Below the pieces are notes generated by a model that searched no databases, had not been told where the DNA came from, and saw only the letters and a list, made by a program, of their open reading frames with translations. The position numbers were made by a program, and so were the translations under genes. DNA of 52,305 bases from Candidatus Methanomethylicaceae archaeon (GTDB lineage Archaea; Thermoproteota; Methanomethylicia; Methanomethylicales; Methanomethylicaceae), in NCBI GenBank assembly GCA_025057955.1, contig JANXER010000008.1, positions 1 to 52,305 of the forward strand, in the 5' to 3' direction. Shown in pieces: positions 40,330-49,963 of the stretch; within the stretch, counting starts at the first letter, position 1, and the number at the start of each line of letters is the position of its first letter.

Positions 40330-42066
40330 TTAATTACCCTTCTTTAATATAACAATGGATTCATATCTTATAGCACCTGTGCTAGTTTTTTCCAATGGCC
40401 TCTTTAAATAGAAGTCTAATTTAAAACCCATAATTTCACTCATTTCAATTATAATTTCATCATTTTTCACTTCAATAATTCTTCCATCAACTCTATAATT
40501 ATTATTTCCAATAATTATTGCACACTTTCCTCCTCTCTTTAATACTCTAAACATCTCCCTAAGAGCAGAGCGCATATCCTTATGAAACTTATAAACTCTT
40601 AAGGCTACATCCCTTCTATGAGTTATTAATTCAAAGATAATCTCCTTCAATATCATAGAAATATCATCCTTTTCTACCTCATAAAGCATATTATAATCAT
40701 AGATTTTTATATCAGGATGACCTATCATCTTTCTTGCTAAATCATCTAATGAGGCCAATTTTAATAATTCAAGCTGAAATTTATCATTTTCAATATAATT
40801 TATTGCTGTTGAATATGGAGGTGAAGTGACAATAGCATCTATTTTTTCATCTTCTATTTGAGCCATATCCCTAGCATCAGCCATTAAGGTTATGGAATTT
40901 CCAAGCTTAATCCTCAAAAATTCATTAAGCCTTTTAAATGTATATATTCTTAAAAGTGAGCTTTTTAATCTCTCCTCAAGTATTATATTAAATTCAGCCC
41001 TTCTTCTCCTTACAGCATCGCTTATTGCACCACTTAAGTTTAAAAGTAGAAACTCTTTAATCTTCTCATCATTAATTTCATTCAATAACTTCTTTGCTAA
41101 AATTATTTTCTTAATGGTTTTTTCATTAAGCGATTTCTTAATAAAATTTGGCATTTCAATTGAGTCAACATCATTTAATTGATGATATCTCATAATAAAC
41201 TTATTAACTTCTTTCTTCAATTTCTCATAATCTAAAGAAAGTGAAAAGCACTTAACATTAGACATCAATACAGATAGTGGATTAATTTCAACACCAATGC
41301 TATTTATTCCCATTAAACAAGCCTCAAGAAGTAATGTTCCTGATCCTGCAAAATTATCCATAACCATTCCATCCTCATATGGATGAACATAATTAAGCAA
41401 AGCTCTACACATCTTTGCATGAAACTTCCCCTTGTATGGATGAATATGATGAGTAAGATATAGCGATTCCTCCTCTCTTATGGCGAAATAATCTTGTAAT
41501 CTTTTTCCAATTTTCATAGTGGCTGAAGAGGGAATTCTATAGAGCTCATTCATGGGAAAATTCATTAAAATTTCAATATTTCTATCAATTTCTCTCTCAT
41601 TTCTACTTACTTTATTAATATATTCCGACTTCTCAAGAAAATATTGATGTGTAATAAATCTAAATAAGCACCAATCATTTTTCATCCAAAATTGTACATT
41701 CTTTCCAATAATTCCCTCAGGAAAAATATTCATTAATAAATTGCTAGGGGACTCTTGAGCTTTAATAATGAGAAATATTTCTCTAGTGTATGCTAATCTT
41801 CTCACCAGCTTAGCAATATTTTGAGGATTATTTCCATGGCCATAGAATCCATGAAATTTTCCATAGGGAAGCTCATAAGTGAATATATCTTGAACTCTTA
41901 GATCCTCACTCATGAAATTAATAAATGGCTCCTCTTTCATTATATCAAATATATTTCTAACCCTCTTAACCTCTCCAAATAAGGATTTAAGCTCAAGCTC
42001 AGCAAAATCCACTTCATGCTCTTCCTTTATGCTATTGAATAGCTTGAAAAAGAAATGGGAATTCAC
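40330..42066 (-). CDS. SAM-dependent nucleic acid methyltransferase (TSPPYS type), orphan
   Basis: DNFAGSGTLLLEACLMGINSIGVEINPLSVLMSNVK (motif I) followed by DARDM...DAIVTSPPYSTAINY (motif IV). Confidence 0.82.
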   Translation of the reverse strand: MNSHFFFKLFNSIKEEHEVDFAELELKSLFGEVKRVRNIFDIMKEEPFINFMSEDLRVQDIFTYELPYGKFHGFYGHGNNPQNIAKLVRRLAYTREIFLIIKAQESPSNLLMNIFPEGIIGKNVQFWMKNDWCLFRFITHQYFLEKSEYINKVSRNEREIDRNIEILMNFPMNELYRIPSSATMKIGKRLQDYFAIREEESLYLTHHIHPYKGKFHAKMCRALLNYVHPYEDGMVMDNFAGSGTLLLEACLMGINSIGVEINPLSVLMSNVKCFSLSLDYEKLKKEVNKFIMRYHQLNDVDSIEMPNFIKKSLNEKTIKKIILAKKLLNEINDEKIKEFLLLNLSGAISDAVRRRRAEFNIILEERLKSSLLRIYTFKRLNEFLRIKLGNSITLMADARDMAQIEDEKIDAIVTSPPYSTAINYIENDKFQLELLKLASLDDLARKMIGHPDIKIYDYNMLYEVEKDDISMILKEIIFELITHRRDVALRVYKFHKDMRSALREMFRVLKRGGKCAIIIGNNNYRVDGRIIEVKNDEIIIEMSEIMGFKLDFYLKRPLEKTSTGAIRYESIVILKKGN

Positions 42067-42158
42067 ATCCTCTTATAATTAATACTTCTAAAAAAATATT
42101 GATGCTAAATATTATACAATGAAAAGCATAAATATTGCTGAGGTAATTCTATCATTTT

Positions 42159-43031
42159 ATGCGCTTTGCTACATGCGAATATAAAGGTGCTACATTTCCT
42201 TGTGTAATAAAGGATAATTTTGCAATAAAACTCTCCCATTTTATTAATATATCAACAATGAGGGATTTGTTGCCATTCATTGAAGTGGCTAATGATGAAG
42301 TTCTAAGGAAAATTGAAAGTGAGCTTAAGGAAATTAAAATGGAAGTAGATAATGAAATTATATTCAAATTGAGCGATCTTAAATTAAGAGCCCCCATCCT
42401 ACGTCCCCCAGCTGTATTTTGCTTAGGCTTCAATTATAGAGCCCATGCCCCTGAATTGAAAAGATCAATACCAGAGGAGCCCATTGTATTTATGAAGCCC
42501 TCTGTAAGCGTAATTGGCCCAGAGGATTATATAATTTTACCAAAGGCATCTAAAAGAGTGGATTATGAGGTGGAACTTGCAATTGTTATTGGAAGAGGGG
42601 GAAGATACATAAGCAAAGAAAGAGCTTATGAAAGTATTTTTGGTTATACAATTTTAAATGATATAACTGCTAGAGATATTCAAGAAAAGGACTTTGCGCT
42701 CTCAAGACCATGGTTGAGATCCAAGGGTTTTGACACTTTTGCTCCTATAGGACCATTTATTGTAACAAGGGATGAAATTGGGTATCCAATTGAATTGGAA
42801 TTGGAACTAAGAGTAAATGGAAACCTAAGACAGAAATCCAACACAAGAGAGATGATCTTCGATGTTAAAACAATAATTGAGTATATTTCCTCCTTTACAA
42901 CTTTAGAGAGTGGAACAATAATAGCAACTGGAACACCTGAAAAAGTTGGACAGTTAAATGAAGGAGACGTTGTTGAAGCGTATGTGGAAAAAATAGGAGT
43001 ATTGAGAAATAAGGTGATAAGGGAGAAATGA
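42159..43031 (+). CDS. fumarylacetoacetate hydrolase family protein
   Basis: VFCLGFNYRAHAPE, FMKPSVSVIGPEDYI, VDYEVELAIVIGRGGRYI, TGTPEKVGQLNEGDVV. Confidence 0.93.
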   Translation: MRFATCEYKGATFPCVIKDNFAIKLSHFINISTMRDLLPFIEVANDEVLRKIESELKEIKMEVDNEIIFKLSDLKLRAPILRPPAVFCLGFNYRAHAPELKRSIPEEPIVFMKPSVSVIGPEDYIILPKASKRVDYEVELAIVIGRGGRYISKERAYESIFGYTILNDITARDIQEKDFALSRPWLRSKGFDTFAPIGPFIVTRDEIGYPIELELELRVNGNLRQKSNTREMIFDVKTIIEYISSFTTLESGTIIATGTPEKVGQLNEGDVVEAYVEKIGVLRNKVIREK

Positions 43032-43699
43032 GAGGAAGAGATATAGCAATAATAGCAGCATTTTCATCCATTTATGCAGTTATAAGCTTAATACCTGGAT
43101 TTCAAGTGATAGGAGTGCCTGGAACCGATATAAGAATTAGTAGAGCGCTTGAGGCCATTTATGGAGCTATGCTTGGGCCATTTATTGGACCATTAGCAGC
43201 ATTCATAGGAGCATTAGTGGGAAGATTCTTAGCTGGAGGTGGGTTTGGAATGCTATTTACTCCATTAGCTCTTATTTCATCATTTATAGCTGCATGTATA
43301 GCATGGAGAAATGATCGGAAAATTCCCTCAATTATATTTTCAGTGCTTATAATTACATGGTATATATTGGTGGGAAGGGAAATACCTCTATATGCAATTC
43401 CACATATATTAGGGCTATTGATTATAATATTATTTGGAAGTAAAATTTACGAATTATTAAATTCAAGGGATAAGGGAAGGCTATTCTTAGGGCTTTTATT
43501 ATTAAGCTATCCTTCAACCATGGCTGGACATATGATGGGAAATATAATATTCTTCATATTCATCAATCCCTCTCCTACGCTATTTCTCACTACTCTTCCT
43601 CTCACTATTATTGAGAGGAGCATAATTACTTTAATTTCAGCCTCTCTTGGAGTTCCAATATTAACTATTGCTAAGAGGATTTTTCCAATTCAGCAATAA
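43028..43699 (+). CDS. ECF-transporter S-component-like membrane protein
   Basis: AIIAAFSSIYAVISLIPGF, RALEAIYGAMLGPFIGPLAAFIGALVGRFL. Confidence 0.65.
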   Translation: MRGRDIAIIAAFSSIYAVISLIPGFQVIGVPGTDIRISRALEAIYGAMLGPFIGPLAAFIGALVGRFLAGGGFGMLFTPLALISSFIAACIAWRNDRKIPSIIFSVLIITWYILVGREIPLYAIPHILGLLIIILFGSKIYELLNSRDKGRLFLGLLLLSYPSTMAGHMMGNIIFFIFINPSPTLFLTTLPLTIIERSIITLISASLGVPILTIAKRIFPIQQ

Positions 43700-44237
43700 G
43701 CTCATTCAAGGACATTATCTTAGCATTATAGGCAAATTCCAAATATTTCAATCCTTTTTCTTGATCCTCCTCTGTAAGCGCTTCCACACAATCCCTCACC
43801 ACAATTATTCCATAACCCCTGAAAAATGCATCTGCAGCAGTATGTTGAATACAAATATTTGTAAGAACACCAGTTAAAATTACAGTATCTACTTTCAAAC
43901 CTCTCAATAATGTATCCAATTCAGTCTCATGAAAAGCACTATAAGTATGCTTTTCTACTATAAAGTCCCTTTCCTCTGGCTTTAATTCAGAAATTACTTC
44001 CGCCCCCTCAGTTCCTTTTATTGCATGTAAACCCCAACGATTTACAACTTCAAAATCAATTTCATAATGAGCATCATTACAATATATTATTGGAATTCCA
44101 ATTCTTCTAGCTATATTAAGTAATCTTTGAATATTTGGAATAATTCTTCTCACTCTTTCAAACTTTCCATAAATAAAATCCTTTAGCATATCAATTACAA
44201 GTATGGAGGGATGCATATGAGTCATAATATGAGTCAT
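43671..44237 (-). CDS. isochorismatase/nicotinamidase family cysteine hydrolase
   Basis: SILVIDMLKDF, VEKHTYSAFHETELDTLLRGLKVDTVILTGVLTNICIQHTAADAFFRGYGIIVVRDCVEAL. Confidence 0.92.
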   Translation of the reverse strand: MTHIMTHMHPSILVIDMLKDFIYGKFERVRRIIPNIQRLLNIARRIGIPIIYCNDAHYEIDFEVVNRWGLHAIKGTEGAEVISELKPEERDFIVEKHTYSAFHETELDTLLRGLKVDTVILTGVLTNICIQHTAADAFFRGYGIIVVRDCVEALTEEDQEKGLKYLEFAYNAKIMSLNELIAELEKSS

Positions 44238-44239
44238 AA
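44216..44239. repeat. tandem duplication 12 bp x 2 at nicotinamidase start
   Basis: TATGAGTCATAA x2; gives N-terminus MTHIMTHM on minus strand. Confidence 0.95.
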
Positions 44240-44281
44240 TAATAACTAGATTTAAATATTTTTAAATTTTAGTTAAATTTT

Positions 44282-45022
44282 ATGAAGGAAAAAGTGGCAA
44301 TTTCTTTTACAATTATTCTTGTTCTAATATATGCTTTTCAAAATAATTATCCAAGCTTCATGTATTATTTTTCCAATATATTTCCAATAATTATTAGTGG
44401 AATGGTTTTTTCCATATCACTCCTATCATTAAAAAAATATTATAGTAGCTTTGGCTCAATATTTTCAAAAATATGGACAGCTATATCAATAGGACTTGGG
44501 CTTTGGTTCCTTGGAGAGCTCACTTGGGGGATTTATACAATAATATTTAGTTGGGAGGTGCCTTATCCATCAATAGCAGATTTATTCTGGATTTCCGGCT
44601 ATATACCTATGATATTAGGCTTTCTTCTCTATGCTGAAACTTTTGCAAAAATCCTCCCTAAAACCAGAAGGATTGGAATTTTAACAATGGCTTCAATATA
44701 TATTATTTCCATAATCTCCACACTCATGCCAATTCTCAAAAATAATTTACTTGAGCTAATACTGAGCTTAATATATCCAATACTTGATGTATTCTTAATA
44801 TATAGCACAATGTTAGGAATTGCAATATTCTTCAAAGGTAAAATATGGAAATCCTGGATAATGTTATGCTTAGGATTCATATGCTATGCCATGGCTGATA
44901 TATTATTCAGCTATACTATAGCTCTAGGAATTTATCGTCCAGGAAATCCTCTTGAGCTATTCTTTCATATAGGGTATATTCTTTTAATATTAGCTATTCT
45001 TGAACATAAAAAGGAGCTTTGA
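44282..45022 (+). CDS. multi-TM membrane protein, unknown function
   Basis: 246 aa with about 7-8 hydrophobic segments; PSIADLFWISGYIPMILGFLLY. Confidence 0.7.
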   Translation: MKEKVAISFTIILVLIYAFQNNYPSFMYYFSNIFPIIISGMVFSISLLSLKKYYSSFGSIFSKIWTAISIGLGLWFLGELTWGIYTIIFSWEVPYPSIADLFWISGYIPMILGFLLYAETFAKILPKTRRIGILTMASIYIISIISTLMPILKNNLLELILSLIYPILDVFLIYSTMLGIAIFFKGKIWKSWIMLCLGFICYAMADILFSYTIALGIYRPGNPLELFFHIGYILLILAILEHKKEL

Positions 45023-45031
45023 GGTGAAAAT

Positions 45032-45445
45032 ATGAGAGTGGGCTTTAAGGAATTATTTTTAAATACCAAGAGGAGAAGGGAAATAATTGATATAACTGAG
45101 GAGGTTCAAAAAGCTATAACTGAAAATGATATAGAGAATGGAATTTGTTTAATATATTCTACACATTCTACAACTGCAATAATAATAAATGAGGAGGAGA
45201 GTGGGCTTATGGAAGATATTTTGAGAAAAATAGATGAAGATTATCCAAAGAATGGAATATGGCTTCATAATAGAATTGATGATAATGCAGATGCACATTT
45301 AGCAGGAGCATTTATTGGACCATCAATAGCCATTCCAGTAAAGGATGGAAGGCTCTGTTTAGGAACATGGCAAAATATATTCTTTTTAGAACTTGATGGT
45401 CCAAGAATAGGAAGAAGGGTAATCATAGAAGTATTGGGTATATGA
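45032..45445 (+). CDS. YjbQ/UPF0047 family protein
   Basis: LIYSTHSTTAIIINEEESGLMEDI, NADAHLAGAFIGPSIAIPVKDGRLCLGTWQNIFFLELDGPR. Confidence 0.93.
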   Translation: MRVGFKELFLNTKRRREIIDITEEVQKAITENDIENGICLIYSTHSTTAIIINEEESGLMEDILRKIDEDYPKNGIWLHNRIDDNADAHLAGAFIGPSIAIPVKDGRLCLGTWQNIFFLELDGPRIGRRVIIEVLGI

Positions 45446-45530
45446 GATTTATTTACTTCATATGTCATTATTGATGTCATTATCTGAAAAAGCAATATTG
45501 AAATTCAGCAAAATATTTTTAAAGTATTCT

Positions 45531-45545
45531 CAAAACTTTTATACC
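45531..45545 (+). promoter_or_regulatory. BRE/TATA-like promoter
   Basis: CAAAACTTTTATACC, shares AAAACTTTTATA with 26123. Confidence 0.45.
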
Positions 45546-45587
45546 ATTATATTTTAGAATGGTGAATGCTATTGGAGGATCAATAAT

Positions 45588-46161
45588 GAAAATTAACGGC
45601 ATTATAAAATGCTTAATATCCTTTGATTTCGCAGTATTGACTGGTAGTGGTTTAATCACCCCTATTTTTGCAATTTTCATTACAAATAGAATTATAGGTG
45701 GTACTGCAATTGTTGTTGGCTTTGCCTCAACAATTTATTTAGCCTTTTTCTCTATCACAAGGCTTGCTTCAGCTTATATAGTTGATAGAAGCTTGAGTGA
45801 AAGGAATAAAATCCTTCTCTCAATATTAGGCACAATTTTAGTGGGACTCTCCTATCTTCTCTATATAATGGCAAGATTTCCATGGCATATCTATTCACTT
45901 CAAGCATTAAATGGCATAGGAACTGCTCTTCGCTATTCTCCTTTTATGAGTCTATTCACTCGTTATATAGATAAAGGTCAAGAGTCCCTTGAATGGGGCA
46001 TGGCAGCAGTATCAACAAGTATGGGTCAAGCATTAACTGCTGCAATAAGTGGAATATTAATTGAAGAATATGGATTCAATATTGTATTCTCAATGGCAGG
46101 CATTATCATTATTATGAGTTCCTTCATTCCAATCACAATATATGGAAGGCTTTTTAAATAA
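45588..46161 (+). CDS. half-size MFS-like transporter (about 6 TM)
   Basis: SD GGAGG 7 nt before ATG 45588; RLASAYIVDRSLSERNKILL between helices; ends at TAA 46159-46161 after YGRLFK. Track start is 45559. Confidence 0.7.
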
Positions 46162-46199
46162 TTTATAAATAATTTATAAATAATTTTGTAAATAATCAT
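46156..46199. repeat. tandem repeat about 11 bp x 4 (last two degenerate)
   Basis: AAATAATTTAT, AAATAATTTAT, AAATAATTTTGT, AAATAATCAT. Confidence 0.9.
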
Positions 46200-46795
46200 A
46201 AATTGTTCTTAATAATTTCACCTATTAATTTAAAATCCTCCACTAAATATTTTCTTATGCTTGGATTATAGAGGGCGGCTGCTGGATGATATGTAAAAAT
46301 TGCAAAAATTCTCAACCCTTGATAATCTATTGAGAACAATCTACCCCTTATTTTCGCTATGCTATTCGGTATTTTAATTCCACTTTTTTTCAATATATAA
46401 TTTGTAGAATATCTTCCAAGACATACAATAACTTTTGGCTTTATTATTAATATCTGTCGATCAAGATATTCTGCACAAGCAGCTATTTCATCAAATAGAG
46501 GAGCTCTATTGTTTGGTGGTCTACACTTCACAATATTTGTTATAAAGAGCTCCTCTCTATTTAATCCCATTAATAATTGATTCAATAATCTTCCTGCTGC
46601 TCCAACAAATGGCTTACCTTCAATATCCTCATAATACCCAGGAGCTTCACCAATAAACATAATTTTAGCATTTGGATTTCCATCCCCTGGAACAGGATTT
46701 AATCTCATGGTCCATAATCTACATTTTCTACATTCAGCAATCTCCTTTGCTATAGCTTGAAGCGCCTCTATTTTCAAAATAATCCCATTCTTCAA
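46196..46795 (-). CDS. uracil-DNA glycosylase, family 4 (Fe-S)
   Basis: ECRKCRLW, VPGDGNPNAKIMFIGEAPGYYEDIEGKPFVGAAGRLLNQLL, FITNIVKCRPPNNRAP, TYHPAAAL. Confidence 0.95.
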   Translation of the reverse strand: MKNGIILKIEALQAIAKEIAECRKCRLWTMRLNPVPGDGNPNAKIMFIGEAPGYYEDIEGKPFVGAAGRLLNQLLMGLNREELFITNIVKCRPPNNRAPLFDEIAACAEYLDRQILIIKPKVIVCLGRYSTNYILKKSGIKIPNSIAKIRGRLFSIDYQGLRIFAIFTYHPAAALYNPSIRKYLVEDFKLIGEIIKNNL

Positions 46796-47172
46796 TCTTT
46801 CTTCAATGCTATAGCTTCAATCATTAAATCAGCATCCCTTGGAAGAGATGAAACACCAATAATAGCTCTTGCTGGCTTATGATTTTTAAGGTATTCACCA
46901 TATATTTCATTAAATTCATTGAATTTATTCATATCCTTTAAATAAATGGTCATTTTAAATATTGTATTAATATCACCACCAGCAGCTCGAATTATTTCAA
47001 TAACATTGTTTAATACTTGCTTAACTGAATCCTTAAATGAGCCTCTAATAATGCTATTTGTATTTGGATCAATTGGTATTTGTCCTGATACAAATATCAA
47101 TTTATCAATGATTACAGCTTGTGAGTATGGACCAATGGGTTTAGGGGCTTTATCAGTATAAACATAATTCAT
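46792..47172 (-). CDS. RidA family (enamine/imine deaminase)
   Basis: PKPIGPYSQAVIIDKLIFVSGQIPIDP, RAIIGVSSLPRDADLMIEAIAL. Confidence 0.95.
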   Translation of the reverse strand: MNYVYTDKAPKPIGPYSQAVIIDKLIFVSGQIPIDPNTNSIIRGSFKDSVKQVLNNVIEIIRAAGGDINTIFKMTIYLKDMNKFNEFNEIYGEYLKNHKPARAIIGVSSLPRDADLMIEAIALKKD

Positions 47173-47181
47173 AATATAATC

Positions 47182-48174
47182 TTAGAATTTCTCCTTTAAG
47201 AATTTCTCCTTTAAAGATTTTGCTCTACAATATTCTCTTAATATTGAATGACAAAGATAACATTTTGGCTTATAGGTTTTACATATTGAGCTTCCAAATA
47301 AATATGTAAGAGTTTGAATCCATCCTCCAAAGCTTGGAAAAAGCTCACTTATAGCCTCTCTTAAGCATGGTCCATATTTATTAATACATTCCTCACACCA
47401 ATATTTTAAACATAGAGCCTTCTTTGGCAATCTAACATCACAATCTATCCATCCAAGCCTTTTAGATATTTTATATAAATGAATATCACATGGAACTATC
47501 CAAGGGGATTTTGTAGTAAATAGAAGAGTGGCATCAGCAACCTTTGGTCCAACCCCCCAACAGAGCATAAGCATTCTTCTAAGCTCATTCACATCATTGC
47601 TTTTATTAGATAGCTTTAAATAATCTCTCATTGTTTTAATTAAATCCATCAATTGATAGCTCCCTTTAATTTCACTTAATTTAGCTATTACTTCAATATT
47701 ACATTTCCATTTTTCCCAAAGATCCTTCATCCATCTACGAACCATTTCATAATTAGCTCTTTTTGAGAGAACACTAGCAATGAAAATACAATTGAAATCA
47801 TGAGGAGCTATTGAAATTCTAACGCCAGGAAATATTTCTGAAAGAGCTTTAATTTGCTCCTTCAATGAGCCACTAAGCTTTGAAATTCTTGAGGATGGCT
47901 TATCATCCCATAATCCAGATTCATAGAGGATAATTTCATGATCAATTTCACAACTCATAAATACCTTAAGATAATCATTTACTTGCTTTAAGAATATGGC
48001 TCTAGCATTTAAACCAATATGCTTAATCCAATAATATTTTTCCTCTCTTTTATAAAGGGATGAAACAAACGATGGTTTAAGTGTGAAATCAATATTATAC
48101 TCTCCATTAATTTTAAATTTTACAACTTTCATAGCTATTGATAATAATGCCCTTTGATGCATTAAAGCTTTCAC
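47182..48174 (-). CDS. OGG/AlkA-like HhH-GPD DNA glycosylase with C-terminal Cys-rich motif
   Basis: MLCWGVGPKVADATLLFTTKSPWIVPCDIHLYKISKRLGW (HhH-GPD with Lys); CX6CX2CX7C at C-terminus. Likely start is internal Met (MKVVKFKING). Confidence 0.85.
   Translation of the reverse strand: MKALMHQRALLSIAMKVVKFKINGEYNIDFTLKPSFVSSLYKREEKYYWIKHIGLNARAIFLKQVNDYLKVFMSCEIDHEIILYESGLWDDKPSSRISKLSGSLKEQIKALSEIFPGVRISIAPHDFNCIFIASVLSKRANYEMVRRWMKDLWEKWKCNIEVIAKLSEIKGSYQLMDLIKTMRDYLKLSNKSNDVNELRRMLMLCWGVGPKVADATLLFTTKSPWIVPCDIHLYKISKRLGWIDCDVRLPKKALCLKYWCEECINKYGPCLREAISELFPSFGGWIQTLTYLFGSSICKTYKPKCYLCHSILREYCRAKSLKEKFLKEKF
47184..47213. repeat. tandem duplication 15 bp x 2 in glycosylase C-terminus
   Basis: AGAATTTCTCCTTTA x2, encoding LKEKFLKEKF. 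Confidence 0.95.
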
Positions 48175-48884
48175 ATATTATGGAGAAAATTGTTGTTAAA
48201 GGAATTCATAGAAAATACTATAGAGTTAGAGGAGGAAGATGGTATGGAGGTATTGCAACTGCAGATTGTTGTGGATGTAATTTAAGGTGTATTTTCTGTT
48301 GGAGTAAAACCAAGCTTATGGGAAGCTTCTATTCTCCAAGCCAAATTTATAATGCGCTTAAAAATTGTGCTCTTAGAAGAGGCTATAATCAAATTAGAAT
48401 AAGTGGAAATGAACCAACCATAGGAAAGGAACATTTATTGAGGATTTTAGAGCTTATTGAAGTGGATGGACTCTTTAATTTCATTTTAGAAACCAATGGT
48501 ATACTCATTGGAAATGATAAAAATTATGCCAAGGATCTTTCAAAGTTCAATAGAGTACATGTGAGAGTATCAATTAAAGGCACAAATAATAGAGAATTTT
48601 CACTATTAACTGGTGCTCTTCCTGAACAATTTCATCTTCAACTTCAAGCTCTAAGGAACCTCTTAGATTATGGAGTTTCATGTCATCCAGCAATAATGCT
48701 ATCCTTTAGCAATAGAGAGGAAATAAATGAAATATATCGAAAAATTTTAGAAATTGATTCAAAGCTGGAAATAGAAGAGGAATATGTCTTTATGTACCCT
48801 CATGTTATTGAAGGGCTTAAAAAGCATGGAATTTCACCAAAGCTCTCGTATGATCCAAATAATATTCCAAGGGATTTAATATAA
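48138..48884 (+). CDS. radical SAM protein
   Basis: CNLRCIFCW (CxxxCxxC); RISGNEPTIGKEHLLRILE, FILETNGILIG. Confidence 0.88.
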   Translation: MIIMPFDALKLSHIMEKIVVKGIHRKYYRVRGGRWYGGIATADCCGCNLRCIFCWSKTKLMGSFYSPSQIYNALKNCALRRGYNQIRISGNEPTIGKEHLLRILELIEVDGLFNFILETNGILIGNDKNYAKDLSKFNRVHVRVSIKGTNNREFSLLTGALPEQFHLQLQALRNLLDYGVSCHPAIMLSFSNREEINEIYRKILEIDSKLEIEEEYVFMYPHVIEGLKKHGISPKLSYDPNNIPRDLI

Positions 48885-48936
48885 AGGGCTAATAATTCAC
48901 ATATTTTAAAAGCAATAATAAATCAAGAAAATTTAG

Positions 48937-48964
48937 CTTAAAATTCTCTTCTTAAAATTCTCTT
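48937..48964. repeat. tandem duplication 14 bp x 2
   Basis: CTTAAAATTCTCTT x2, perfect. Confidence 0.95.
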
Positions 48965-48998
48965 AAAAATAATTATTTATTATTAATTCTAAATAATT

Positions 48999-49760
48999 TT
49001 ATTTTTTTAATATTGCATTTTTCGCCCTTTCATATGTATTTTCTGCAATTTTAGGAGATCCCTTCATTTCAACCACTTTAAGATCAAATATTTCAGCAAA
49101 TTTTCTAACATTTCTCTCAAATTCCTCATCATTTGCTAAACCATTATCCAATTTAACTAAGTATTCATATCCAATATATTTGAAAATAAACTTATGCCTT
49201 GATAGATCATCGGGGTTTGGTGTAATTCTAGATTTTTTAAGCAATTCCTTCCAATTAGCAGCCCACATGGGAGTTAGGAAAAATGCACCCTTTCCACTGA
49301 AGCTCTTCAAAGCCTTAAAATAAGCCTCTCTTCCACCAAGAGTTGCTCCAATACAATCATCAACAATTTCTCCACTATCATCCTTCAGTATAAAAAGTGG
49401 ACATAATTGACTCAAATCCCTCTCCACATACATTAAACTACTTCCACAGAGGCCATAGAATAAAAGAATTCCATCGGAAAACCTTGAAAACTCTCTAACT
49501 TTTTCATAAACAGCCTCCTTAAGCACCTTGGGATCATTATGAAGAGCAAGCTCAAGAATATCCACAACAACGAAATAATTTCCACTCTTCGATATATCCC
49601 CCTCAGAGGATATCACCTTTGCACTCTTCAATTTCTTAATCAATCCAATTGAATATGGACTTTCCATGATATAAATGCGCTCTATATCTTCATCTCGAGA
49701 AAGGATGTATGCAATCTCATCCTCAAACATTCCACATCCAATGATCGATAGCAAGGCCAT
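48999..49760 (-). CDS. DUF1638-like protein
   Basis: IIGCGMFEDEIAYIL, LALHNDPKVLKEAVYEKV, ILLFYGLCGSSL. Confidence 0.75.
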   Translation of the reverse strand: MALLSIIGCGMFEDEIAYILSRDEDIERIYIMESPYSIGLIKKLKSAKVISSEGDISKSGNYFVVVDILELALHNDPKVLKEAVYEKVREFSRFSDGILLFYGLCGSSLMYVERDLSQLCPLFILKDDSGEIVDDCIGATLGGREAYFKALKSFSGKGAFFLTPMWAANWKELLKKSRITPNPDDLSRHKFIFKYIGYEYLVKLDNGLANDEEFERNVRKFAEIFDLKVVEMKGSPKIAENTYERAKNAILKK

Positions 49761-49828
49761 TTATAACACCGTTAAGAAGTATCAAGAGTGATTTCCTCAA
49801 TATAAAATATTTGTTAATTATTTCCTTC

Positions 49829-49850
49829 CATTCTTATATCATTCTTATAT
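49829..49850. repeat. tandem duplication 11 bp x 2
   Basis: CATTCTTATAT x2, perfect. Confidence 0.95.
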
Positions 49851-49963
49851 CATTTTTGTACTTTTTTGTATCATCCTTGTGAAAACTCCTAACCATAATC
49901 TAATAACATCAAAAATAAAAGGCCAAAAAACAATAAAAGATTATTAGAGCGTGATTAATAGTA

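Noticed and set aside
34601-48884. Defense or DNA-repair island
   Set aside because: Repair genes are interspersed with unrelated transporters and metabolism; only the array and Cas6 are clearly defense related.
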